Origin: Simkania negevensis
GTDB taxonomy: Bacteria > Chlamydiota > Chlamydiia > Chlamydiales > JAFITR01
Direction of reading: 5' to 3'
NCBI GenBank assembly: GCA_017116025.1
Contig: JAFITR010000003.1
Coordinates: forward strand, 1-27,321
Length of the DNA: 27,321 bases
How positions within the stretch are numbered: position 1 is the first letter of the stretch; each line of letters starts with the position of its first letter. The notes below the pieces were generated by a model. The model was not told the origin of the DNA, did not search any database, and saw only the letters and a program-made list of their open reading frames with translations. This document shows, piece after piece, positions 17,801 to 23,991 of the stretch. Position numbers and translations under genes: made by a program.

Positions 17801-20800
17801 GCGAGCTTGAACAAGAGTTACAGCAAGAGTTACAACGCTACCTCGATCTGAAATTAACCGATGCTATTAAAGAAACAGCATGGGACGCTATGCCATCGAT
17901 CGAAGAGCTGACAAGCCCTAATAACGACCCCTTCTTCACCAACAAGCCAGACCTTTCTAGGCCCGACATTTTCTCTTTACAACATATCCTCCAACATCTT
18001 CCCAACACCTCTTTTCACTACGAACGCAAATATCACGATATTTTCGACAACAACATTCTCGTAACCAACAATTTCCGCCTTACAGGAGAGGCAATTCATC
18101 CCGTTTTCAGCCGATATCAGAAGCCTGGCAATCAGATCCTTGCTATCGAACGGGAAGGGAAGATGTTTTTCATTCTCCTCTCTAGCTACGATGCGGAACA
18201 GTGGAAAGCGTGGCTCAAGGCAAACAAAACAGATGATAGCAAGCGTATGTGGCTCATCCAACCCGACGGCACCATTCTACAAGACAATGGGCACAACATT
18301 CCTCTACCATTAGAAGAACACGACAAGGCGATCTCTCGCGCCTTGCTGCAGATCAATTTTTTCAACGGCAATATGCAGTACCTCAACAGGCATGAAGAAG
18401 AAGTTGACTTCTGGCTCAACGAAAGCCATCCCGAGATGAAGCTTCACTACATCAAGATCAAAGTCGAGAAAGACCCCGTACAGAAACGGCTATTCAACAA
18501 CAGCCTTATCATGCAACCAAAAAAATACCGCAAGACGATGCAAGGAAACGTCGTTCACCTGCGCAGGCAAAAAAAGCTTGAAAGCAACCGAGATCTCATT
18601 CGCAGATACTCCCCAGAAAAAGTAGCAACGATCAATCCTCTCTACGTACATTTACTTACCAATAACCAGCTACAGTACCTAATAACACCGGAGCAACTGT
18701 TTAAGGTCACACCAGAGCAGGCAAAACAGATCAAACCAAGTCAAGTGCCACATCTACACTACGCCTGCCTTGACGAGCTAGAAACAGCCGAACAAATCCG
18801 CGCTATCCCTCTTGACAAGGTTAGCATCATCAACAATGAGAACCATTTCCAATATTTCTCGTTAGAACAAGCTAAGCAGATGATCGAAGAGCAGAGCCTC
18901 TTCTTTGGCAAGCTCGATGGCGCCGTCGCATGTGCACTCATCAAAGAAAAAGATGAAGAAGAACAAAAAAAAATGGTTGCTTGTCTCTCTCATGAACAAA
19001 TCCCCTTCATCGACGACCCCAATATCATCCAAATGCTCAAAGACAGTCAGCTTGATGGTCTCTCTCCCACACAAACCAAAGATCTCTCAGAGAGGCAAAT
19101 CACACTGTTAGAGAAGGAAGAGCTCATCAGTGCCATCGACGACCCTACTAAGGTCAAGTTCATCAACCCTGCATACACCGACTTTATCAACGTCAGTATG
19201 GCTCCCCACCTCACTGATGATCAGGCTAAACAGATACGTAGGGCCGAACTCGTTGCCAACATCACGCAATCACAACTCCCCCTCCTTGACGACAGCGTCA
19301 TCAAACAGATCGATGCTACTCTCGTCGAACACCTCGCCGATGAAAAGATCCCCTTACTAGAAACGAAACAACAAATCCAAGCATTAACAAAAGAACAAAA
19401 AGAGCTGTTTTACAGGGCACGAAGGCATAAACAAGCAAAAGAAGAACCGCCTCTCTCCCTTACCTCCATTAGAAAACAGTTTTCTACAATTCCTCCAAAC
19501 GCAAACGGCATCCTCGACAGGATCATCGCTGTTGTAAAAAAGATTTTTGTCACTATTGCCCTCATCATCCTTTCTCCTCTATGGGCAATCACTTTCGTCA
19601 TTTCGAAAATTTACAGTGCCATCGTCGTCAATCGCAAGATCATTGCAATCGCCAACAAGGCGAAAGATGCATTCGAACAGAAATGGTACCATAGCATGTC
19701 TAACGAAGCTACTTCTATAGAGAAAGCCACTCTTGCCGTTCAAGGAATCCAGCTATCTCTATCGAATGAAGAAGGCAAAAAAATCTTATGCGAAAAAACC
19801 AGGCGACTATTATGGCGTATCATTGCTGTTGAAGGATTCCAAAACATCTATCACGACAAAGTCCCTCAGGCCATTAATATATGCGCAGATCAACTGACGC
19901 AAGAAAACTCAGATGAACTCACATACACACAAGTGCAAAACGCCCTAACAACGCTTGCTGCAGAACTCAAATTGATACCAGAAACAGAAAACAGTGCGAA
20001 GCATCTTCTTGATCAAATTGATTTTCATACACAAAGACTCCATACGTGCTTACAAAGTGAATCGAAAGCCACCCAACAACCTCAACAATCATCAGAAGCC
20101 ATCAACAGAGCTATCAGCCGCCTGCACAAACACCTACAAGAGCCGCGGAAAGAAGGCGATATCGCTAAAGCCAACAGGCAAACTCTGCTTCTTCTAGAAA
20201 AGATTCTCCAATCCAACAGCTACCTCTTCTTAAAAGAAAGCAACCTCCCTGCAATCACCTTTATCCATAACATCTGCCTAGCTATGCACACAAAATCTCA
20301 CGGTACTGAAGAGATAAAAGCAGTAGGAAAGGGGTTAGTTGCCGAAGTGGACAAAAAGAGAAAAGGAGCAAAAGAGAACCATGACGAATGGCCCAACCTT
20401 GCTCAAGACGTTGAGGATAGTTACAACGTCACAAGACAACATTTTGCCGACGCCTCGGGAGTGGTCAAAAAAGTTACATATGCCATCCAGCACCCTATGA
20501 AAGCGCTATCGATGTTAAAAAGTGTAGAAGCGATACCAGGCACCTACGACCCCTATGCTGCTGACAACTACCCTACAACGCTAGGAGACACTACATATGG
20601 TCAAGACGCCACAGTGCGCTCTATCTACGCCCCTACCCCCACAATCGGCACCAATGTGCGCCCTCTTTACAAAGGTTTATTGCAAGCGGTAGAAAACAAT
20701 GTTTTCTTCGCTGAAGAAGCACTACAAGAGGCAACGCAATTCATCTTTGAAATCAACTACCAACAGATGCAAGAGACAGAAGGCAAGCGCACACATAACA

Positions 20801-21492
20801 TCGCAAACACAGTAATGGAATACCCCTTCTCTCTCGACGTGATGACACTGCCTCTCGATACCGATTTCTACCAAGGCAAGGTTGTGAAGTGGGAAAATGC
20901 AAACTCCTTCTTTGATCAATTCAAACAGCATATCTTCGGTAATGATGGACAAGCGTGCAGAACAATCGCAAACAAGGGATGTGGTTACTTCTTTACCTCA
21001 AGGGTCTCTGACGACGATATCGAACGCTCTCTCGATGCCACACGGAAGCTGTTCGAAGGGATTGAAACAGACGATAAAGACGATTGGAAGGTAGCAGGAA
21101 AGCAAAAGCAACGGCTCTTCCAAGATGTCTTTCATCTCCTCATCAGACTGCGGACAGAACAAAAATATGCCCACAGTTCTCACAACGTACTCAACTACTC
21201 CCACTGCACAATGGACATCGACAGAGGTGCCATGATGACGTTGCTATATAGCCTAGCAATACGCGCCGCCACGTCCGACAATAAAGTCGACGATTACGAC
21301 AGCACCCGCTCTTTTGTCTGCGGAGCACTCTCCACACGCGCACTCACCATCGGTACACGCTCCATCATGAAAAACTATGCGGAAGAAACAATCGCCTTCC
21401 TAAGGCACATCCCGCAACATGCCCTCGGCGAAACCATTCAAACTCTTCTCGACACAAAACCCTCCTATAACGACTCAGACACCTCTCCTTAG
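8818..21492 (+). CDS. Giant 4224-aa multidomain protein with DUF3638/DUF3645-type P-loop core
   Basis: One uninterrupted frame of 4224 codons. Seen in order: a coiled region at about 130-190; a possible cysteine-peptidase-like module with GHAM (His211), YNTGAG (Asn231) and AQRGGSCSW (Gln328, Cys333); a long unrecognised part with a beta-rich section near 1120-1300; a K/E-rich and then proline-rich linker at about 1530-1650 and 1794-1850; a P-loop MGGGKTS at 2124-2130; a DEVD box at 2263-2266; MSGTPWN at 2604-2610; YYDENHTTGSD at 2764-2774; RLRQF at 2802-2806; an E/Q-rich coil at 2978-3012; S/T-P-E-Q repeats at about 3262-3530; a hydrophobic segment at 3575-3600; and an unrecognised C-terminal domain with CTMDIDRGAM. 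The 2120-3210 part follows the order of motifs in eukaryotic DUF3638/DUF3645 proteins (NMGEGKTS-like P-loop, DExD, LDEAHTRGTD-like, RMRK-like, E/Q coil). No signal peptide is seen. The start is coupled to the upstream gene and its own ribosome site is weak. The substrate and cellular role are unknown. Confidence 0.85.
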   Translation: MDVPETPSNRQAKRQEESRDATAASTGSLQCTRSERITQVANEILQHVGESDQFGYDAANNELQNFTAKELEGQSLIPSTLPPIQDIDDDQWNQLARRFAHIHSDTIIKGTSLEGNSTSDSSEHMLELLDSILSSKAVILEQDEVAAMRDQIEQLRTSFAQIHTTSKKLNQRIHSKEFLYNEAQNITRALYNLSSGETYAIPGGWAGSPGHAMIYTFTKRPDGCYDIKIYNTGAGTGEYHNILEEGLKTKISPLVHYEGVSCEEIFFSEKNLEIQPDWILALLEPKVLTRQDPTLTVEPKDIYRRCFGHLESHRVLSDQDTVGYMTAQRGGSCSWRVLMAMLFSTISKKCYKLLHLEIRLLSFINFYQASRGILEEDTPRGEQARTLLKNAAEKLTRMTAKRYLPDKKDMLSQERAVKADATAADLLEKIAVIERKIQQTRSSSQSPSVAMRSNNSHRSDLERKIDFLRNNCLHTPQKTRNDIATEGYCNFQPPTPDTLLATLQKANESIKTAYEQGQMTTARVMIEEFFSLLPIPTTDSEDFWQRVPQSDLSESMKSFDTLLKQSIELARISTVDHPEVENNFLLTYAISHALAVRIDSVRKRNPGEPYLSDYAIHCPIGMRNHYKVFYCNKEWKKFQKLTDYFHAVNERTEKSENNTLFNFYRLRMLHKDCLDERQGVADCRFFDKLRKNNPAVNNAVQTRNIFYSQWLQSSPRNPDCSAETILAVELMWDVDDDPTKSALLTSDLDHLVYLRRAGLYTQHIINQSVNKIQMGSGLTVELEPGHHGMLFRIDYNCGLQHSPLFPSDTKYQEMHPALRQWNDLNAAVKKIIEGDYYNSFDRRSPSGRWVGGLPPESNVLIGQTESPFLAIRELVRTGTQPNLFTYQLLYYFRHNRNELAKPAIQSLFDMIFFKPFETAKDVWHLPLFEQLADEPDLAEQCIDLINSGIRDFWDKQPKQRPNVQACLFFVRLADRIRNVLPQNKRNQILGNEKDLLDRWLALPELSLQEKSAIHLHRLYHFSQKESRPAPSSSEFFDAYQSWIFYANNNLNAKDTLPVLETAAQTFIYTMSPQLLNRLEDAEQRNSFFDTLLTIFSLPPRSDKQEWKPGPKHPTYCLRTSNSTFWSINIETGKICNEEGVLKNTQSPNWENSHAYLRLFGKEQFTYHTSGDTYYFQSSQLGSMRIIGQRENYSFKYSLQMEREGIWYQYVAPTPTNENFNQEFLPDTIPHFLKADHAFWLSSDSNKPSLITNLKTGKVAYLAYSDGRIIPAKDEKKPREEQRYLCLYQQKNDPKSYDFGPLTYFERDEYTAIWHKEEDPNARVTEIIFPRYLSLNEKELTFVADEKGEAVWTDNRQYLLSTNQKRGLFGNLNNYLLLEEKEGRKQKLLLPLQKFLKLSESQHLTSYGQLDVKDKKRSSGWDLATEFNEPHQGHYRFIEYDVIDGKPKAKDTEGQLFLVYRYLWQREYDKALFCLREVAKSDYLSPRSQEIFEWLFLSGQENKDFSANAAAIRLHAYKIWTDHKERPEFEKKEEKGKKEAEERTEAIEKASRADYTCYLDGLQNVDSRLYLSKKEEVKLIESAFGIANFQPRHHDLTHNTPMEPIASAKQHPSLPSFTEPRYLPQLGEEYTPPPPRRVNGPLGEIILQPPCPALESHPKKNDHYQRRIKYMAIPFQRPQEVKYFSILFPQTQRGLNLLRNFEEVYKAAKEGNEAERKALLFRLSQIDTKGLQESFESGNFNIDWILYNYLIFVLQNPQQAPTYPSLDLFSDQQRESYLHNFHKELNSAYNDAQKKQPEPAVSQEPLLEQPQRREIPIGANPQVTLPLVTAQSTTGHATPTTSTPLYFAQGANTSEQAYPLPREWLDRDNSNGQQGDGQTSFNIGTISDTEAEYSEAIQREFAAFSDELRTGQQRNAALPHYSLKDGKDFTALEEEMSKKIDEQEEDLEAQKKVILALANRKSQNRPHALRESMLLRGRSSKELELNDLILLFLKGREELFYAANTNLDNQNIKTLHQLIGKYLINATHLQQWYRGRIHVDKLIANGLGNNEERRYLIEQLGYEFFAERAYGDNVNDLDPEREVPFLVFEYFSNMRIRPEQYALLHKMTETGNGKRYNDIVIQLIMGGGKTSTLASILGHLAAKPGRLALFVTPASQFYTVRENLKNTQRKHFHQEIDTIDLSRNAFTLQNLQWIHNKLNSAMEQEEMVVVKSETLQALELEFLSCIHDYTSYVNKTPPQELKEKIKTLSNILLIFREKSDATIDEVDLVLNALREVNFPVGEAEHVKSERIDVVKTIMGFLVSTETVPGTDQTMEALTGIRRNEQALLSQENYRNTVQPFLANKLADTYAPFAFAKEKKQSLIRYLKNKISPEAQTLADYDPKATLSAKEQQKIARARVWYEKQGNKQEIDEDIAFLADLSHRIASDNVTASEPANLIALSKHVIQTLLPATLGKSCGRHFGRSKNINNAGEVLPYQGVDTPSTTKFGYHYESIIYHYLTALSQGVSPYQLLDLANKFKTAALLYDEPFDETAEAEEFKELTGVALSEIDHLGKIDEAVANINRETSKLLTIETETVAHYVSFYTHRFTSTPQSLIDQLDTRRAMSGTPWNIDGYPESLADSPSLDRGTEGRIVDTMLQRAEKLKNTNVHVIKSSGAKGLLTEALANHPSKNQFQGIIDVGGHFKGINNTQVAREILEYFENDKRIEAVLFYLPPAGPGASSSEKKNAGKLAIMKKGNSSYEVIGGTSKELIEATGVPLKNLFVYYDENHTTGSDIVQCPTSKNFVTVDERLLRRNFFQGILRLRQFFYFQDVEYIVPEGVQSSLINEGKSVIDLISSGIKSQAIRLAMDTYRSYKQQINNIIRKKAFEKLLKLRTASDQPSRDIEDAISKEFRKYQQLLLSTLSDSPYTQFGRVEETVNTIDNLEHHIALALEKFPKDQQKAITELKEELKHLIDRAKKCRVLPQEVKEPAADIIGLEEEVELQVEQEAEQEVERELEQELQQELQRYLDLKLTDAIKETAWDAMPSIEELTSPNNDPFFTNKPDLSRPDIFSLQHILQHLPNTSFHYERKYHDIFDNNILVTNNFRLTGEAIHPVFSRYQKPGNQILAIEREGKMFFILLSSYDAEQWKAWLKANKTDDSKRMWLIQPDGTILQDNGHNIPLPLEEHDKAISRALLQINFFNGNMQYLNRHEEEVDFWLNESHPEMKLHYIKIKVEKDPVQKRLFNNSLIMQPKKYRKTMQGNVVHLRRQKKLESNRDLIRRYSPEKVATINPLYVHLLTNNQLQYLITPEQLFKVTPEQAKQIKPSQVPHLHYACLDELETAEQIRAIPLDKVSIINNENHFQYFSLEQAKQMIEEQSLFFGKLDGAVACALIKEKDEEEQKKMVACLSHEQIPFIDDPNIIQMLKDSQLDGLSPTQTKDLSERQITLLEKEELISAIDDPTKVKFINPAYTDFINVSMAPHLTDDQAKQIRRAELVANITQSQLPLLDDSVIKQIDATLVEHLADEKIPLLETKQQIQALTKEQKELFYRARRHKQAKEEPPLSLTSIRKQFSTIPPNANGILDRIIAVVKKIFVTIALIILSPLWAITFVISKIYSAIVVNRKIIAIANKAKDAFEQKWYHSMSNEATSIEKATLAVQGIQLSLSNEEGKKILCEKTRRLLWRIIAVEGFQNIYHDKVPQAINICADQLTQENSDELTYTQVQNALTTLAAELKLIPETENSAKHLLDQIDFHTQRLHTCLQSESKATQQPQQSSEAINRAISRLHKHLQEPRKEGDIAKANRQTLLLLEKILQSNSYLFLKESNLPAITFIHNICLAMHTKSHGTEEIKAVGKGLVAEVDKKRKGAKENHDEWPNLAQDVEDSYNVTRQHFADASGVVKKVTYAIQHPMKALSMLKSVEAIPGTYDPYAADNYPTTLGDTTYGQDATVRSIYAPTPTIGTNVRPLYKGLLQAVENNVFFAEEALQEATQFIFEINYQQMQETEGKRTHNIANTVMEYPFSLDVMTLPLDTDFYQGKVVKWENANSFFDQFKQHIFGNDGQACRTIANKGCGYFFTSRVSDDDIERSLDATRKLFEGIETDDKDDWKVAGKQKQRLFQDVFHLLIRLRTEQKYAHSSHNVLNYSHCTMDIDRGAMMTLLYSLAIRAATSDNKVDDYDSTRSFVCGALSTRALTIGTRSIMKNYAEETIAFLRHIPQHALGETIQTLLDTKPSYNDSDTSP
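18601..19407 (+). repeat. Protein-level S/T-P-E-Q repeat region inside the giant gene
   Basis: Codons of residues about 3262-3530 encode degenerate short repeats such as YSPEKVATI, ITPEQLFKV, TPEQAKQIKPSQVPHL, LSPTQTKDL, LTDDQAKQI and ALTKEQKEL. Each unit has a turn-starting S/T-P/x-E-Q followed by I/V/L positions, and units are about 10 or 20 residues apart. The pattern suggests a helical solenoid used for protein binding. It is too diverged to show DNA-level tandem repeats. Confidence 0.6.
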
Positions 21493-21522
21493 GGACAAGG
21501 GAACAGCAAGTCTAAAATCAGG

Positions 21523-21561
21523 CCGAAGGTCTGACATTGTTGTTTAGTGTCAAACCTACGG
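21523..21561. terminator. Hairpin after the giant gene
   Basis: CCGAAGGTCTGACA (21523-21536) pairs with TGTCAAACCTACGG (21548-21561) in 12 of 14 positions around an 11-nt loop, 31 bp after the giant gene's stop. No T-run follows, so termination activity is only suggested by position. Confidence 0.35.
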
Positions 21562-21578
21562 ACTAAAGAAAAAGCAAG

Positions 21579-21606
21579 GGTTCTCCTGTTATGGTTCTCC
21601 TGTTAA
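21579..21606 (+). repeat. Two tandem copies of a 14-bp unit
   Basis: GGTTCTCCTGTTAT and GGTTCTCCTGTTAA lie head to tail, followed by a further GGTT, directly upstream of a TTGACA box (21609-21614) and the aldolase-dehydrogenase ribosome site. No well-spaced -10 is seen after the TTGACA. It may be an activator or repressor site, or a simple slippage duplication. Confidence 0.5.
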
Positions 21607-21645
21607 GGTTGACAGGGCAGTAATTTTTTAGAGGAGAAATTTATC

Positions 21646-23622
21646 GTGAAAAGTTTATGGAATACCGAAGAGGCGAAGGGGCATGAGGCTGACCCTCTTG
21701 CTTTACGCGTCTATACCTCACGCCTCATTGGGCAAGAGTCTTCACTTGTTTTGCAAGGGGGTGGCAACACTTCTGTCAAGATGACCGAACGGGATTTTTT
21801 TGACGACGAGATAGAAGTGATTTACATCAAAGGGAGCGGGTGGGATTTAGCAACGATCGAGAAAGAAGGATTTGCTCCTGTAAAGATGGACGCGCTGCTC
21901 AAGCTAAGCAGAAGGGCGGCGCTTACCGATGTCGAGATGGTCAAGATCCAACGTTCTGCCATGACCGATCCTTCTGCCCCCTCACCTTCTGTCGAAGCGA
22001 TCCTACATGCGATCATCCCCTACCGCTACGTCGACCACACCCATGCCGATGCCATCGTCACACTCACCAACACAGCGGATGGAGAAAAGGCGATCTATGA
22101 TCTTTTTGGCAACAACCTCCTCATCATCCCCTATGTCATGCCTGGATTTCTTCTTGCCAAAGAAGTTTATAGGAGAACACAAGGGTTTGACTGGAGCCAA
22201 TGCGAAGGGATGGTTTTACTCAATCATGGCGTCTTCACATTCGATGATACGGCAAGAGGTAGCTACGAGAAGATGATCGATCTCGTAAGCCGTGCAGAGA
22301 AGGCACTCGCCAAGAAGGGAAGCAGGCGGTGGCTACATACAAAAGCGGCAGCTCCCATCTCTCCTGTCGATCTTGCTACAATGCGCAAAGCTGTCTCGTC
22401 TGCTCGAGCCCAACCTCTCTTCGCCAGAGCCGACCAAAGCAGACTCGCACGCTCTTTTGCCTCTCTTTCCAATCTTCACGACGTAGCCAAACGCGGCACG
22501 TTGACTCCCGACCACGTCATACGCACAAAAAAATCCCCTGTGATCTTTAAAGAAGAGGCAGAAAAGGCAGTAGAGGCATATACCGAAAGCTACCAGAAAT
22601 ATTTCGCACAATATGCAACAGACAATTTGACGATGTTAGACCCCGCTCCTCGTTGGGGAGTATGTCCAGAGCGTGGTACGATCGCTTTCGGACACAGCCT
22701 CGACGAGCTTCATAGCGTATCAGACATCAACACCCACACGATGGAAGCCATCCTCCAAGCAGAAGAGATTGAAGGCTGGCAACCTGTACCAGAGAAAGAA
22801 CTTTTCGACGTCGAATATTGGGAGCTTGAGCAGGCCAAGTTAAAAAAGAGTGCTCCCTCAATGCTTTTGCAGGGGAAGGTAGCCATTGTCACAGGAGCAG
22901 CGAGTGGGATAGGGCGCGCTTGTGTCGAAGAGCTATCGAGCCTCGGCGCTGCTGTAGGCGCATTAGATGTCAATGACAACGTCATCTCTACCTTTGCAGA
23001 GAAAAAAAACATCCTACCTCTCATATGCGATGTCACAAGCGAAGAGCAAGTGACAACCTCCATAGAAACCGTTGTCAACAGTTTTGGAGGGATCGATATC
23101 GTTATCAGCAACGCTGGCACATTCCCCAAATCTGCTCTCATCGAAGAGATCTGTTTTGAGACGTGGAAAAAGAGTCTCGACATCAACCTAACAGCACACT
23201 GCCTGTTGTGGAAAAAATGTGTGCCATTCCTCTCTGTCGGCATCGATCCTATCATCCTCGTTATCGCATCAAAAAACGTTCCAGCACCGGGTCCAGGAGC
23301 TGCTGCCTATTCTGTTGCCAAAGCAGGGCTGACGCAGCTTGCACGCATCGCCGCCCTCGAGCTCGGGGCAAAAGGAATACGCGTCAATGTCATTCACCCC
23401 AACGCGGTTTTCGACACAGGGATATGGACAGATAAAGTCATCCAACAAAGGGCAGAGCAATATGGGATATCACCGGAAGAGTACAAGACCAACAACATCT
23501 TAAAACGTCAGATCCGCTCTTCTGATGTGGCGAAGCTTGCAGCTGTTATGGCAGGAGAAGCTTTTGCCAGCACGACAGGAGCGCAGATTCCTATCGACGG
23601 CGGCAACGAACGCGTACTGTAG
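21646..23622 (+). CDS. Bifunctional class II aldolase / short-chain dehydrogenase
   Basis: Fusion enzyme of 658 aa. The N-terminal half is a zinc class II aldolase (RhaD/FucA/AraD type): phosphate loop GGGNTSVKM near 39-47, zinc ligands HTH at 131-133 and LLNHG with His194. The C-terminal part is an NAD(P)-dependent short-chain dehydrogenase: TGAASGIG at 416-423, ISNAG (family NNAG) near 490, and catalytic YSVAK at 555-559 with a serine upstream. Relatives are annotated as rhamnulose-1-phosphate aldolase/lactaldehyde dehydrogenase (RhaEW type). No rhamnose kinase or isomerase is nearby; instead mtnA and mtnP follow on the same strand. An alternative is cleavage of methylthioribulose-1-phosphate or 5-deoxyribulose-1-phosphate to DHAP plus an aldehyde that the second domain oxidises or reduces. 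It starts at GTG 21646 with GAGGAG 9 nt upstream. The enzyme class is secure; the substrate is not. Confidence 0.9.
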   Translation: MKSLWNTEEAKGHEADPLALRVYTSRLIGQESSLVLQGGGNTSVKMTERDFFDDEIEVIYIKGSGWDLATIEKEGFAPVKMDALLKLSRRAALTDVEMVKIQRSAMTDPSAPSPSVEAILHAIIPYRYVDHTHADAIVTLTNTADGEKAIYDLFGNNLLIIPYVMPGFLLAKEVYRRTQGFDWSQCEGMVLLNHGVFTFDDTARGSYEKMIDLVSRAEKALAKKGSRRWLHTKAAAPISPVDLATMRKAVSSARAQPLFARADQSRLARSFASLSNLHDVAKRGTLTPDHVIRTKKSPVIFKEEAEKAVEAYTESYQKYFAQYATDNLTMLDPAPRWGVCPERGTIAFGHSLDELHSVSDINTHTMEAILQAEEIEGWQPVPEKELFDVEYWELEQAKLKKSAPSMLLQGKVAIVTGAASGIGRACVEELSSLGAAVGALDVNDNVISTFAEKKNILPLICDVTSEEQVTTSIETVVNSFGGIDIVISNAGTFPKSALIEEICFETWKKSLDINLTAHCLLWKKCVPFLSVGIDPIILVIASKNVPAPGPGAAAYSVAKAGLTQLARIAALELGAKGIRVNVIHPNAVFDTGIWTDKVIQQRAEQYGISPEEYKTNNILKRQIRSSDVAKLAAVMAGEAFASTTGAQIPIDGGNERVL

Positions 23623-23629
23623 GTTTAGG

Positions 23630-23685
23630 ATTAACGAGGCAGCGGAAGCGGTCGGTTAACGAGACCATCGGAAGGAAACGCAAAG
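23630..23685 (+). repeat. Partial direct repeats leading into the MITE-like element
   Basis: GGATTAACGAGGCAGCGGAA (from 23630) and GGTTAACGAGACCATCGGAA (from 23654, continuing GGAAACGCAAAG) are degenerate copies of the start of the left arm, GGTTAACGAGACATCGGA (from 23685). Three staggered copies in a row point to nested insertion or arm duplication. Confidence 0.6.
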
Positions 23686-23924
23686 GGTTAACGAGACATC
23701 GGAGAGAAACGCAAAGACGCGAAGAGCGCAAAGAACGCAGAGAAAAACTAAATATAAATATACTACACTATAATATATACAGGAAATCCACCATAATATA
23801 GTCAATTTCATTGATTTCTAGTTATTTATTTTTAACGTAAAGGGATGAATATTTTTTCTCTGCGTTCTTTGCGCTCTTCGCGTCTTTGCGTTTCCATCCG
23901 ATGTCTCGTTAACCCTTTGCGTTT
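23676..23924. mobile_element. MITE-like 249-bp element with 72-bp inverted arms
   Basis: The left arm 23676-23747 (starting AAACGCAAAGGGTTAACGAG) is the reverse complement of 23853-23924, with 70 of 72 positions matching (mismatches at 23705 and 23706). The 105-bp centre is AT-rich and has no gene. The element has no transposase, so it would be non-autonomous. It lies between the aldolase-dehydrogenase gene and mtnA and would form a very long hairpin in RNA. The centre contains a TATAAT (23769-23774) without a recognisable -35. A solo arm lies at 3771-3840. Confidence 0.75.
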
Positions 23925-23991
23925 TAAATCTTGGCAGATAAAAAACATTCCCCTACTCTGCGCGCAACGATATTATTTTGTGGAGGACACG

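Noticed and set aside
18601..19407. TAL-effector repeats, suggested by the LTPEQ-like words
   Set aside because: Units are 10-20 residues, not about 34, and lack the repeat-variable di-residue pattern.
22710..23255. 181-codon ORF on the minus strand over the dehydrogenase domain
   Set aside because: Antisense shadow of a gene with clear SDR motifs; no ribosome site or known domain.
21646..23622. Confident naming of the fusion enzyme as rhamnulose-1-phosphate aldolase
   Set aside because: No rhamnose genes are nearby and the mtnA-mtnP context suggests another substrate, so no symbol was given.
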